DNA of 64,000 nt from Maridesulfovibrio ferrireducens (GTDB lineage Bacteria > Desulfobacterota > Desulfovibrionia > Desulfovibrionales > Desulfovibrionaceae). The first letter of the stretch is position 1, and the number at the start of each line of letters is the position of its first letter. Shown here in pieces: positions 34,718 through 43,819 of the stretch. The notes below the pieces were generated by a model. It searched no databases. It saw nothing but the letters and a program-made list of their open reading frames with translations, and was not told the DNA's origin. The translations under genes and the position numbers were made by a program. The stretch covers positions 686,479-750,478 of the forward strand of contig NZ_FNGA01000002.1 in the NCBI RefSeq assembly GCF_900101105.1. Reading direction: 5' to 3'.

Positions 34718-35491
34718 ATGAAGGCCCTCATGAAAATATTTCTCATTGCCGTAACGATTGGAATTTTATTCATACCGATACCTTCTATTGCCAAAAGACA
34801 AATTTTTCTTGCCACAGAAAATTTTCCACCTCTTTATTATCAGGAGGACGGAAAAAATAAAGGTATTTACTGCGAATTATTAGATCGCACATTCAAGGAA
34901 ATAAAAATCACGTACAAACTCAGCCTAATGCCATGGAAACGAGCTTTGCGTATGGCTGAAACCCAAAAGTCAGATGGGATTCCGGGAACTGCTAAAAATA
35001 AACATCGAAACAGAGTATTGATTTTCCCCGATGAACCTCTATCAGAACTTGAAGTTGTAATATTTCACCGAAAAGGAGAGGACTTCAAATATAATGGAAT
35101 CTCGTCATTAAAAGGTAAAAAAATAGGAATAATTAAAGGATATACATATGGAGAGGAATTCGACCAAAGTAATTTATTTACTAAAGAGGAAGTGAGTCTT
35201 CTTAAACTTAACTTTCTTAAACTTAAGATTAAAAGATTAGATCTTGTTATAGCTTATAAGGTTGTAGCTCTATACACTCTGGAAAAAATGAATCTTACTG
35301 ATCAATTCTCCTACAGTCCGAATCCCGTCCGTCATGCGGCTATGTACTTAGCTTTTTCACAAAAACCAGGTAATGGACGGTTGGCAAAAAAATTCAGCCG
35401 GGCTCTTCAAAAAATAAAGAATACAAAAGAGGTCAAAGAATCGTTTATAAAAGCAGGATTAAATACTGAACCACACTCTACAAATCAATAA
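34718..35491 (+). CDS. Periplasmic solute-binding protein, tandem copy 3
   Basis: The 257-residue protein repeats the pattern of copy 2 (TENFPPLYYQEDGKNKG, LMPWKRAL, LKGKKIGIIKGYTYG, RLDLVIAYK, RLAKKFSRALQ). The ATG at 34718 gives the MKAL start seen in copy 2; ATG 34730 has the better ribosome site (GAAGG), so either may be used. It ends next to a convergent transporter gene without a clear terminator. The near-identity of copies 2 and 3 suggests a recent duplication. Confidence 0.84.
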   Translation: MKALMKIFLIAVTIGILFIPIPSIAKRQIFLATENFPPLYYQEDGKNKGIYCELLDRTFKEIKITYKLSLMPWKRALRMAETQKSDGIPGTAKNKHRNRVLIFPDEPLSELEVVIFHRKGEDFKYNGISSLKGKKIGIIKGYTYGEEFDQSNLFTKEEVSLLKLNFLKLKIKRLDLVIAYKVVALYTLEKMNLTDQFSYSPNPVRHAAMYLAFSQKPGNGRLAKKFSRALQKIKNTKEVKESFIKAGLNTEPHSTNQ

Positions 35492-35531
35492 CCTAGAAAT
35501 AAAAACGCCCTTGTTGCGAACTTTGAAACAA

Positions 35532-35969
35532 CTAAGCATGGGCCGAAGAACAAAGCACCCACATTCCGGATGCAATCAGTATGACGCCGAGCAACGAACT
35601 GAGTGAAACATGCTCGCGATAAAAGAGTATTCCAAGAGGTATGAGACAAAGCGTAACCCCTCCGTTCACCATGATCGGAAGCGTGCCGACACTTGCACCG
35701 GCCCTGTAGGTAAACAGCACCCCGATCTCGATTCCGAAAAGAGCCAAACCAAGAAGTAAAACCTGCCAATTCCGCGTGCTTAAAATTTCAGCAATATCTA
35801 TACGGCCCGCTTGAAAATACATTCCAGCCAGACTGAACAACATCGCCACGCCGTACGCAGAAGCCAAAGAAGCAAACAAACAACCACCTCCTGCAATACT
35901 TTTCTGTGCAAGATGGTATATAATTGTAGAGGCGACAACAATCGCGATTGAACCGTAAAGAGCTATCAT
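35532..35969 (-). CDS. Small EamA/DMT-type transporter
   Basis: The 145-residue protein has four or five hydrophobic helices and half the length of a ten-helix EamA transporter, as in small DMT/SMR-like proteins that work as dimers. Features include GIEIGVLFTYRAGASVGTLPIMVNGG, then GILFYREHVSLSSLLGVILIASGMW, the typical end of EamA halves. A GAAAGGAA site precedes the ATG. It is divergent from a LysR gene, which is its likely regulator. The substrate is unknown. Confidence 0.82.
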   Translation of the reverse strand: MIALYGSIAIVVASTIIYHLAQKSIAGGGCLFASLASAYGVAMLFSLAGMYFQAGRIDIAEILSTRNWQVLLLGLALFGIEIGVLFTYRAGASVGTLPIMVNGGVTLCLIPLGILFYREHVSLSSLLGVILIASGMWVLCSSAHA

Positions 35970-36072
35970 TCCAATTTCCTTTCAAATAACGTATTAAGAC
36001 TTCTGCAACTTCAAGAACCAACTGGTACTCTGCTTAATTTAATATGACCACTGAAAGGTATTCATTGCCCGT

Positions 36073-37005
36073 ATGAGCAAAACTAATCTATCCAATCTGG
36101 ACCTTAACCTTCTGGTAATACTCGACACCGTTTTTACAGAACGTAGTCTCACCCTCGCCGGTAAAAAACTGTTCATGACTCAGTCGGCAATAAGCCATGC
36201 CCTTTCAAAACTTCGTGATCATTTTGAAGATCGCATTTTTATCCGGCGCGGAAATAGAATGGACCCGACTCCATTATGTGAAGAACTTCATCAAAACCTA
36301 TCCCCCTCCTTAAAAAAAATACTTCACTCTCTTGAAGACAGAGGTGAATTTTCCCCCGCAACTTCCAGACGCACATTCTGTCTGGGATTAAGTGACTATC
36401 TTTGCAATCTTTTACTGCCAGAAATAATTTCTAAAATTCAAATACAAGCTCCGGGTGTAACGCTCAGAATAGTTCAGGCTACATACGAACAGCGCACCGC
36501 TATGCTGCAAAGTGGCAAGTTGGACATCTTCCTCGGCTGTTCACGAGACTATGGAGCCGGAGTATTTAAAGAAAAGCTTTTTGAAGACAGAGAAATTTGC
36601 ATTTTACGGAAAGATCATCCCATCACCGGAGACGTGATGACTGAGGATGAAATGTCAAAAGCAGAATTTGTCTCCCTTTCCCTTTCCGAATCAGGCTTAG
36701 GTTTTCTCGAAGATTTTCTTTATCGCAAAGGAGTTCAAAGAAAAATTAAAGTAGTCGTACAACAGGAAGTTGTAATCCCTTCCCTTGTGAGTTCTTCAAA
36801 CCTTGTCGGAACTCTAGCTGAAAGACTGGCACAAATTTACTCTCAAATTATGCCTGTCAGAATTATCCGGCTCCCTTTGGAAAATACCGTTTTTGAGATA
36901 TTTCAACACTGGCATGCAGTCAATGACAATGACCCTGCACACAGATGGATGCGATCAATAATAAATGATGTGGCTAAATCACTGCCAGAATTAACCTCCG
37001 ACTGA
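36073..37005 (+). CDS. LysR-family transcriptional regulator
   Basis: The 310-residue protein has the LysR winged helix at 1-65 (LDLNLLVILDTVFTERSL, MTQSAISHALSKLRDHF) and a periplasmic-binding-like effector domain (about 95-300). LysR proteins usually control the divergent gene, here the small DMT transporter, 103 bases away. The gap is AT-rich, but I could not single out a T-N11-A operator. The start codon has a weak ribosome site. Effector unknown. Confidence 0.93.
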   Translation: MSKTNLSNLDLNLLVILDTVFTERSLTLAGKKLFMTQSAISHALSKLRDHFEDRIFIRRGNRMDPTPLCEELHQNLSPSLKKILHSLEDRGEFSPATSRRTFCLGLSDYLCNLLLPEIISKIQIQAPGVTLRIVQATYEQRTAMLQSGKLDIFLGCSRDYGAGVFKEKLFEDREICILRKDHPITGDVMTEDEMSKAEFVSLSLSESGLGFLEDFLYRKGVQRKIKVVVQQEVVIPSLVSSSNLVGTLAERLAQIYSQIMPVRIIRLPLENTVFEIFQHWHAVNDNDPAHRWMRSIINDVAKSLPELTSD

Positions 37006-37059
37006 CAAAGCACCTAAATTAAACACGCAAACAGTTGTTATAATTTTCATTTTAATATC

Positions 37060-37080
37060 AACATGACAATAAATCATGTT
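37060..37080. promoter_or_regulatory. Inverted repeat upstream of chemoreceptor gene
   Basis: AACATGA and TCATGTT form perfect 7-base arms around a 7-base spacer, about 95 bases before the chemoreceptor ATG. A regulator site is possible; none can be named. Confidence 0.35.
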
Positions 37081-37174
37081 ATAATCTATTGATGTCATCT
37101 TGCTTTAATCCTTTTTTATACTTAAAAAGAAAATACAAATATAAAAGTTATTTTGTTCACCATAAGGAGTTTTT

Positions 37175-38899
37175 ATGACGGCTAAAACCCGACTGACCCT
37201 ATCGATTATTTTAATTTTTATCATGTCGGCGGCGCTCTTTGCTTCTACACTGTCTCCGGCTGCCTCCAAAGGCGGGGCTATGTTTGTTTGGCAAATGTCA
37301 TTTCTTATCATAGCCATAATAGGATCTATCGTTGCGCTAATCACACTCAATTCCAGCGTTTTCGGTCAACTGAATCTGCTTAGCAAATATGCAAAAGACA
37401 TTAAAAAAGGCAAACCGAAAACATCTCTTCCAAAGGATCTTGCTGATGAGATTTTAGAAGTAGGTAATGATGTACAGGATGCAATCAAAGCCCTCACGGT
37501 AAAAACCGAAGAAAGTAATAAAGCAAAAACAGAACTTGAAACCCGGGCAGCTAAACTTGAACAAGATTTGAAAGAATCGCAAAGTGAACTGAAAGATGTA
37601 AAATCGGCCATGGATTCTATTATCAAATCAGCTTCCAATGCACAGGGTATCTCGGGTAAATTGTTTGCTGGAATTGAAGAACTGAGTGCGCAGGTAAATC
37701 AAGTCAGCACCGGAATGATAATTCAGCGCGACAGAGTTACTGAAACAGCAACCGCGATGGAAGAAATGAACTGTACGGTACTGGAAGTTGCACAAAACGC
37801 TTCCATGGCAGCACAAAGTTCAAGTCAATCTAAAGAAAATGCACAAAGAGGCGCTGACGGTGTTACCACTGCGATCAAGTCCTTCGAACAAATTAAAGGA
37901 ACCATCCTTAACCTGAAAGTTACAATGAGCGCTCTTGGCGAACAGGCTGACAGCATCGGTCAGATCATGAAAATAATTACCGATATTGCGGACCAGACAA
38001 ATCTTCTGGCTCTCAATGCGGCAATCGAAGCCGCCCGTGCAGGTGATGCCGGCAGAGGCTTTGCAGTTGTTGCTGACGAAGTCCGCAAACTGGCTGAAAA
38101 GACTATGGATGCAACCAAAGGTGTCGGCGAGGCTGTCTCCAAGATACAGGCCAATGCTCGCGAGAACATCAGCGCTGTCGATGCTGCCGCCGAAGAAATT
38201 GTTCACTCAACGGAATCCGCAGCAGAATCCGGCAACCTTATGAAAGAAATTGTCGGAATAGTTGACGACACCAACACTCAGGTTGAATCAATCGCAACGG
38301 CCAGCGAAGAGCAATCTGCCGCCTCCGAAGAAATTAATATGGCTATCAGTGATGTAGCCAGAGTTTCTCAGGAAACATCAGAAGGAATGTCAAATTCAGC
38401 CCATGCCCTTACTGAAATTGCAAGTATAGTTGAAGAGCTTGACTCAATCGTTCAAGGGATTTCGTCCGGACGTGTGGTAGACACCAGTTCCGGTAAAATA
38501 GTTGAATGGTCGGACGACTTGTCCGTAAACGTAAGAACCATTGACGAACATCACATGGTTTTGATCAACATGATTAACGATCTCTATCAGGCCATGCGCC
38601 AACGCAAGACAGGCTCTAAAGTCACAGATATTGTCGATAAACTGCTTGAGTACACAAAATATCACTTCGGATACGAAGAAAAGATTTTTGATAAGTACAG
38701 ATACCCTGACAGCGCATCTCATAAAAAGCTTCACCGATCCTTTGAAAACAAAATTGAAGAATTCGGAAATAGTCTGGCATCAGGAAAAGCAACTGTATCT
38801 AACGAAGTTATAAGATTCCTAAAAGACTGGCTGGTTAAACACATCATGATTGTTGACCATAAATACTCTGAATTTATGAACGATCATGGTATCCACTAG
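37175..38899 (+). CDS. Methyl-accepting chemotaxis protein fused to hemerythrin
   Basis: The 574-residue receptor has two membrane helices (about 7-25 and 38-60) with only a short external loop, so it lacks a large periplasmic sensor. A coiled-coil linker leads to the signalling domain, with the hairpin tip near 268-308 ([22 protein letters not shown]). The C-terminal bacteriohemerythrin domain (about 445-570) shows EHH, YHFGYEE, HKKLH and HIMIVDHKY iron ligands. Oxygen binding at the di-iron site inside the cell is the probable signal, as in DcrH-like proteins. The AAGGAG site is strong. Confidence 0.93.
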   Translation: MTAKTRLTLSIILIFIMSAALFASTLSPAASKGGAMFVWQMSFLIIAIIGSIVALITLNSSVFGQLNLLSKYAKDIKKGKPKTSLPKDLADEILEVGNDVQDAIKALTVKTEESNKAKTELETRAAKLEQDLKESQSELKDVKSAMDSIIKSASNAQGISGKLFAGIEELSAQVNQVSTGMIIQRDRVTETATAMEEMNCTVLEVAQNASMAAQSSSQSKENAQRGADGVTTAIKSFEQIKGTILNLKVTMSALGEQADSIGQIMKIITDIADQTNLLALNAAIEAARAGDAGRGFAVVADEVRKLAEKTMDATKGVGEAVSKIQANARENISAVDAAAEEIVHSTESAAESGNLMKEIVGIVDDTNTQVESIATASEEQSAASEEINMAISDVARVSQETSEGMSNSAHALTEIASIVEELDSIVQGISSGRVVDTSSGKIVEWSDDLSVNVRTIDEHHMVLINMINDLYQAMRQRKTGSKVTDIVDKLLEYTKYHFGYEEKIFDKYRYPDSASHKKLHRSFENKIEEFGNSLASGKATVSNEVIRFLKDWLVKHIMIVDHKYSEFMNDHGIH

Positions 38900-38931
38900 A
38901 CTGCCGACAAAGCCTCATTTATAAAAAACAA

Positions 38932-38961
38932 AAGCCCCTGAAACATATGTTTCAGGGGCTT
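38932..38961. terminator. Bidirectional terminator (perfect 30-base palindrome)
   Basis: A perfect 15+15 base palindrome built on AAGCCCCTGAAACAT lies between convergent genes, with T-rich tracts on both sides. It should stop transcription of the receptor gene and of the flavin reductase gene. Confidence 0.88.
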
Positions 38962-39006
38962 AATTTTATGAACTAAATCCTGCTTAAAAATAAGCTGACA
39001 AACTAA

Positions 39007-39567
39007 TTACTTTAATTTCTTTCCGTCATGCCAAGCCTTGCCAACACATTCACCCACTGACCAATACCTATTATCCGGCATAGTAAGAGTGAAAGGATTC
39101 ACCTTTTTAATATCAGGAATTCCTTCGGTAAGAACATCATCGTTACACCAAGTAGCAATAACTTCGCCCACAAAAAGAGTGTCGTTGGGTAGCTCGATAG
39201 AATCAAAGACCTTACATTCCATGCCCACAGGACAATTAGCTATCACAGGCGCGTTTTCAAGTTCACCTTTATGAACTTCAAACAAATCAGACTTATCAAG
39301 TTTACTGCCCGACACCAGCCCGACAAAATCCGTAATCTCGAGCATCTCAATGGAAGGAATGTTTACACTGAATTCCCCGGTTGCTTTAATGGCGGAATTA
39401 GAAAAATGTTTTTTTCCCACTGAAATCATCATTAGCGAAGGGTTGTAATTAACCCTTGAAGTCCAAGCCAGTGCCATAAAATTGTTTCGTCCATCCTGAC
39501 GACACCCCAGAATAGTCTGAGGCATAGGCAAAGTAAAACCTTGAACGCCGATATTAATTTTTTCCAT
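39007..39567 (-). CDS. Flavin reductase-like (flavoredoxin family) protein
   Basis: The 186-residue protein has the FMN-binding split-barrel of the flavin reductase family: MALAWTSRVNYNPSLMMISVGKKHFS near the start, then EFSVNIPS and FVGLVSGSKLDKSDLF. Flavoredoxins of sulphate reducers use such a fold for electron transfer. A strong AAAGGAG site precedes the ATG. It is the last of a same-strand run with zupT, but 50 bases separate them. Electron transfer or flavin reduction is supported by family only. Confidence 0.88.
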   Translation of the reverse strand: MEKINIGVQGFTLPMPQTILGCRQDGRNNFMALAWTSRVNYNPSLMMISVGKKHFSNSAIKATGEFSVNIPSIEMLEITDFVGLVSGSKLDKSDLFEVHKGELENAPVIANCPVGMECKVFDSIELPNDTLFVGEVIATWCNDDVLTEGIPDIKKVNPFTLTMPDNRYWSVGECVGKAWHDGKKLK

Positions 39568-39617
39568 TACAACTCCTTTTATCCACTTTAATGCAACTCA
39601 AATTTATATTTTCCCTG

Positions 39618-40436
39618 CTACAGAAAAAGAAGTAACGAGACAGCCATAACCGCCATGCCGGAGATCAATCCATAAATTGAAAGATGGTGTTCGCCATATT
39701 CTTCAGCCGCAGGCAATAACTCATCAAAAGAAATATAAACCATAATCCCTGCAACTCCGGCGAAAATCACTCCGAAAACAGTGTCAGACATAAAAGGCAT
39801 GAACAAAAGATATCCTACAAGTGCCCCGACAGGCTCGGCAAGACCGGACAAGAAAGAATAGAAAAAAGCTTTTTTCTTGCTACCAGTTGCATAATAGATG
39901 GGAACGGAAACAGCAATACCTTCAGGAATATTATGGATTGCAATCGCCACCGCGATGGCAACGCCCAGATGAGGATCTTTAAGCGCGGCAGTAAATGTAG
40001 CGAGTCCTTCTGGAAAGTTATGAATGCCGATAGCAATAGCCGACATCATTCCCATTCTTAAAAGTTTAGTCTTACTTTTCCCGGCAAAAAGATCTTCTTC
40101 GTTCATTTCCTCAATGCGGTGCATTTCATGAGGATTTTCATAACTGGGAACAAGTTTATCGATTAAGGCAATAAAAAATATCCCTCCGAAAAAGGCCGCA
40201 ACAGCCGCCCATGTTCCTGCAACAGTCCCCAGATCAGCCTCTAAAGCTGTTTTTGCTTTAACCATGATCTCCATAAAAGAAACGTAGATCATTACTCCTG
40301 CTGAAAAGCCCAAGGAAATGGACAAAAAACGGGTATTTGTTTTTTTGGCAAAAAAGGCCAAAGCAGAACCTATACCCGTTGAAAGCCCCGCAAACAGCGT
40401 CAATCCTAATGCAAAAGCAACATTTTCCGAAAACAT
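39618..40436 (-). CDS. zupT: ZIP-family zinc transporter
   Basis: ZupT imports zinc and other divalent metals. The 272-residue protein has about eight helices and the metal-path motifs HNFPEG and HNIPEG in the fourth and fifth helices. A histidine/acid-rich cytoplasmic loop ([14 protein letters not shown]) also fits the family. The GAGGGGC site precedes the ATG. No Zur-type operator was seen in the 60-base upstream gap. Confidence 0.92.
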   Translation of the reverse strand: MFSENVAFALGLTLFAGLSTGIGSALAFFAKKTNTRFLSISLGFSAGVMIYVSFMEIMVKAKTALEADLGTVAGTWAAVAAFFGGIFFIALIDKLVPSYENPHEMHRIEEMNEEDLFAGKSKTKLLRMGMMSAIAIGIHNFPEGLATFTAALKDPHLGVAIAVAIAIHNIPEGIAVSVPIYYATGSKKKAFFYSFLSGLAEPVGALVGYLLFMPFMSDTVFGVIFAGVAGIMVYISFDELLPAAEEYGEHHLSIYGLISGMAVMAVSLLLFL

Positions 40437-40495
40437 AAACTTCAGCCCCTCTTAATAAATTGCAGGCACAAAGATTTGCGAAACATGTACACCCT

Positions 40496-41284
40496 CTATT
40501 TCAAAGGAGCTTCAACTATAAGAATCATACGCTTACCTAAACTACTGTCCGGATTTGCATCAACAACAGGCTTAAGACCCTCAATGGATGCTATATCCAC
40601 TTTATTGATTCCCCCTTTGGAGGTTGCATGGCACAGCCAAACATGACCGTCCTTATCAGGAACAATAACCCCTACATGATAATGCAGCAGTTTGTAATTT
40701 TTAAAACTCACAGGTTTACTCATGGAAAACAGATAAACATTCCCCGGTGTCATTTTAGAAATGACATCCGCCCACGCTTTGAAATCATGTAATTCAAACC
40801 CGCGCAGACTCATCCCGTCACTGCTGGCGATATCCGCAGATTTGCCGAAAGGAAGCATGACTTTACGGTTCATTCCTTCGGTCAGATTCAAAATCACATC
40901 ATAACCGAAATCCCAATCTTCGCCGATTTCAGCATCAGGTCCGCTATCTGCCAAACGGTCAATCTTCACATCATTTAAAACGTAATCACGTTCAAAAAAG
41001 TAGCGGGACGAAGCGACTGTAAAACCACTGCAATTAAGCCCCGGCGAATCAAAACGAGCATTCTGATCGGCAAAAAGAGTAAACTCACCGGATCTGTTGA
41101 TAGCTCCGTCTGCACGATAAGGAACTCCGACAAAAAACGACAACACCTTATCAGCAGGTGCACCGGCAACGGGACCGTCGGACATTCCAGCCGGCGTGGG
41201 TATATTTATTACAGCGCATCCCAAAAAGACTAAAACACTAAACCCGAACAGAGCAGTCAAAAACACTTTTCTTAAATAATCCAT
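40496..41284 (-). CDS. NlpC/P60-like lipoprotein
   Basis: The start is set at 41284 (MDYLRKVF) because AAGGAAG precedes it; an earlier in-frame ATG at 41311 has no site. The signal ends in a lipobox (LVFLGC). The roughly 262-residue protein shows GLNCSGF near 84 (candidate catalytic Cys) and LLHYHVGV near 200 (candidate His), then HATSKGGI, the order of papain-like NlpC/P60 and DUF1460-type amidases. Peptidoglycan or peptide cleavage in the periplasm is inferred. It follows the antiporter gene by 36 bases. Confidence 0.72.
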   Translation of the reverse strand: MDYLRKVFLTALFGFSVLVFLGCAVINIPTPAGMSDGPVAGAPADKVLSFFVGVPYRADGAINRSGEFTLFADQNARFDSPGLNCSGFTVASSRYFFERDYVLNDVKIDRLADSGPDAEIGEDWDFGYDVILNLTEGMNRKVMLPFGKSADIASSDGMSLRGFELHDFKAWADVISKMTPGNVYLFSMSKPVSFKNYKLLHYHVGVIVPDKDGHVWLCHATSKGGINKVDIASIEGLKPVVDANPDSSLGKRMILIVEAPLK

Positions 41285-41320
41285 TAGTTCTTCCTTGTAA
41301 TAAAACCGCAACAGTTGTGT

Positions 41321-43306
41321 TTACTCAGAAACACTCTTATTTTTTTGAACCGCTGCAAGCTTCCTAAATCTATCTATATTATCCTTCGAACCCAAAACTC
41401 CGACAAAATCTCCAGACTTAAACTCAAACTCACCTTCAGGATTAATACTGAATTTTCCACCTCTGAGAATTCCTGCAACCGAAACGCCGGTAACAGTCCT
41501 TATTCTGCTTCCGGCAAGAGAAAGTCCTATTATACTTGCCCCCTCTTCGGCTTGAATCCAACAAAGTTCAAGGGATTCAGATGCGGCCCTTAAATTTGAG
41601 AGCAACTCATGCTTTGGATTCTGCCGCTGAACATCTGTTGTATATCTGTCTCTGCGCATGGAATCCATTACATTTTGAACTTCTGTTGCAGGCAAGCTGA
41701 AATGGCGCAATATCTGACGAATCATTTCAAGACTGGTTTCAAATTCAGGCATAATAATATTATGCACGCCTAAATCATTTAGAACCTGTACCTGTTCAGA
41801 ATTTCTCGAAAGAGCTACAACACGTGTACCGGGAGCGAGCTGTCGCAACCTTTCAAAAACCATACCGGCACCGGCAATCGAAGGGATTGTTATAAGTACC
41901 ATACGCGCACGCGATACTTCGGCTGCCTTCAGTACAATTTCCTGCGCAGCGTCGCCATAAATAATATTCTGACCTATCTCAACAGCCGCTTCCACCTTAT
42001 TCGCATTAAGTTCAACAATTACATATGGAATATCTATTCGCTCTAAAACTTCCGCAACGTAGGCCCCGTATCTTCCTCCGCCGAGAACAACTACATGATG
42101 ATCCAAACCTTCTTTCGGAATATTTACTGTCTGAAGATCGTTACTACCATTACGCTTTCTGAAAAATAAATATATCGGTGATGTAAATGAAGAAAGAATC
42201 GGAGTCAGCATCATTGTAAGAATTCCGGTCCCCATGAACAAAGGGAAGTATTCTTTCGGAAAAGAGCCGGAATCTGCACCCTGCTGCAACAATAAAAAGG
42301 ACAGCTCACCAACCTGAAACATACCGAAACCAAGAGCCAGCGGAATGACATTTCTATATTTAAAAAGGCTCGATATTCCGCCGAAAATAAGCCCCTTACC
42401 CACAAGGATACAAAAAGTCAGCAAAAGAACAGTGTCTAAATTATGCCATATATACATCGGATCTATCAGCATCCCTACGGAGGCAAAAAAGACCAGACTG
42501 AAAACATCCCGCAGTGGCAGGATGTCACTTAACGCCTGATAAGCATACTTTGATTCACTGAGCACCATACCCGCAACAAATGCCCCGAAAGCAAAGGAGA
42601 GCCCCAGCATGTGTGTTGTATAGCCGACTCCGAGGCCGATAGCACTGCAAGTCAGCATAAATGTTTCACGGGAATTCCAGCTTGCTATCATTTTCATCAA
42701 AGCAGGAATAATCCGTGTTCCCAGCAAAAACATGGAGGCAAGAAACAATACTGTTTTCAGTGCGGCAAAACCAACCTGTTCCAACCCGAAAGATGGTGAT
42801 CCCAATTGCGGCATAATAATGAGCATAGGCACCACAACCAGATCCTGAACAACTAGCATTCCAATCATCACCCGACTGGAAAGAGTTCCCACCAATCCCC
42901 TACTTTCAAGAGTCTTCAACACGACCATTGTACTGGACAAGGAAATAAAAGCACCGAACCATAAAGAAAGATGTGAATCCCAGCCCATAAGAGAACCGAC
43001 TCCCCACCCGAATGTCATTGTCAAAATTATCTGGAGTGGTGTTCCTATCAAGGCAACAGCTTTAACAGGCCTGAGTTCTTTGATAGAAAACTCAATACCA
43101 AGAGTGAAAAGGAGCAATGCCACTCCTATTTCAGCAAGCATTTCAATATCATGAACATCTGTTACAGTTACGCCGCCTGTATACGGCCCGACAATAACAC
43201 CTGCAACGATGTAACCAAGCAATAAAGGTTGACGCAATAAGCGAGCAGCAAATCCGCCAAGCAATCCGGCGAGAATAAGTATTACAAGATCAGATGCTAT
43301 TCCCAA
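41321..43306 (-). CDS. CPA2 cation:proton antiporter with TrkA domains
   Basis: The 661-residue protein has about 12 membrane helices (residues 5-385), a TrkA-N/RCK domain from about 405 with the dinucleotide loop LGGGRYG, and a TrkA-C domain at the end. This is the KefB/YbaL layout, which exchanges K+ or Na+ for protons under nucleotide control. The start is a TTG at 43306 with AGGAG upstream. It lies 42 bases after the DksA-like gene and probably shares its transcript. Confidence 0.93.
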   Translation of the reverse strand: MGIASDLVILILAGLLGGFAARLLRQPLLLGYIVAGVIVGPYTGGVTVTDVHDIEMLAEIGVALLLFTLGIEFSIKELRPVKAVALIGTPLQIILTMTFGWGVGSLMGWDSHLSLWFGAFISLSSTMVVLKTLESRGLVGTLSSRVMIGMLVVQDLVVVPMLIIMPQLGSPSFGLEQVGFAALKTVLFLASMFLLGTRIIPALMKMIASWNSRETFMLTCSAIGLGVGYTTHMLGLSFAFGAFVAGMVLSESKYAYQALSDILPLRDVFSLVFFASVGMLIDPMYIWHNLDTVLLLTFCILVGKGLIFGGISSLFKYRNVIPLALGFGMFQVGELSFLLLQQGADSGSFPKEYFPLFMGTGILTMMLTPILSSFTSPIYLFFRKRNGSNDLQTVNIPKEGLDHHVVVLGGGRYGAYVAEVLERIDIPYVIVELNANKVEAAVEIGQNIIYGDAAQEIVLKAAEVSRARMVLITIPSIAGAGMVFERLRQLAPGTRVVALSRNSEQVQVLNDLGVHNIIMPEFETSLEMIRQILRHFSLPATEVQNVMDSMRRDRYTTDVQRQNPKHELLSNLRAASESLELCWIQAEEGASIIGLSLAGSRIRTVTGVSVAGILRGGKFSINPEGEFEFKSGDFVGVLGSKDNIDRFRKLAAVQKNKSVSE

Positions 43307-43348
43307 AAAGAACTCCTAATTATGTTCACGCGATGAATTGGAGACAAA

Positions 43349-43684
43349 TTACTCTGCACAATTAACACAAAATCTACTTTCAGGAAGAGCAATCAATCTT
43401 GCAAAGGGAATTTTAGCTCCGCACTCCTGACACTCCCCGAAAAAAGGGTCATCATCCAAACGGGTAAGAGCATTTTCAAGTTTCATAATTCTATCAAGAG
43501 ATTGCGAAATAGAGGACTTGTTAATCCCCTGATTGAGCATTGTATCAAGCCTTGAAAGCCTTCCGATGGCTGCATCAGGTGCCACAGGAGCAACGGTCTC
43601 CTTAAGTTCCTCAACCATACGGGTAAGATTCTCAATTTCATTCTTAATCTTTTTCATCAATTCATCTTTTTGATCATCGTTCAT
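43349..43684 (-). CDS. DksA/TraR-type zinc-finger protein
   Basis: The 111-residue protein has a helical coiled-coil first half (MDDP-like RLDDDPFFGECQ preceded by EIENLTRMVEELKETV) and a C-terminal CxxC...CxxC zinc finger (CQECGAKIP, CVNCAE). DksA-type proteins bind RNA polymerase at the secondary channel. It is shorter than DksA and the coiled-coil tip acidic pair is not clear, so it may have a different role. GGAGAGG precedes the ATG. Confidence 0.82.
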   Translation of the reverse strand: MNDDQKDELMKKIKNEIENLTRMVEELKETVAPVAPDAAIGRLSRLDTMLNQGINKSSISQSLDRIMKLENALTRLDDDPFFGECQECGAKIPFARLIALPESRFCVNCAE

Positions 43685-43753
43685 TAAAACCTCTCCGATT
43701 ACCCATCAATTTATACGCCCTGCGATACAGTTGCAAGGATTGCTTAAGATAAA

Positions 43754-43790
43754 GAAAACCCTCCCGCATTAACAGGAGGGTTTTCTCATC
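43754..43790 (-). terminator. Terminator of the Cache chemoreceptor gene
   Basis: GAAAACCCTCC pairs with GGAGGGTTTTC around a 10-base loop. On the minus strand a T-rich tract follows, so it ends the gene at 43820-46138. Confidence 0.88.
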
Positions 43791-43819
43791 ACAAAAACAA
43801 TTTAAACTTAAATAATTTA

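Noticed and set aside
33011-35491. Complete ABC amino-acid transporter
   Set aside because: Only binding proteins are present; no permease or ATPase genes are found beside them.
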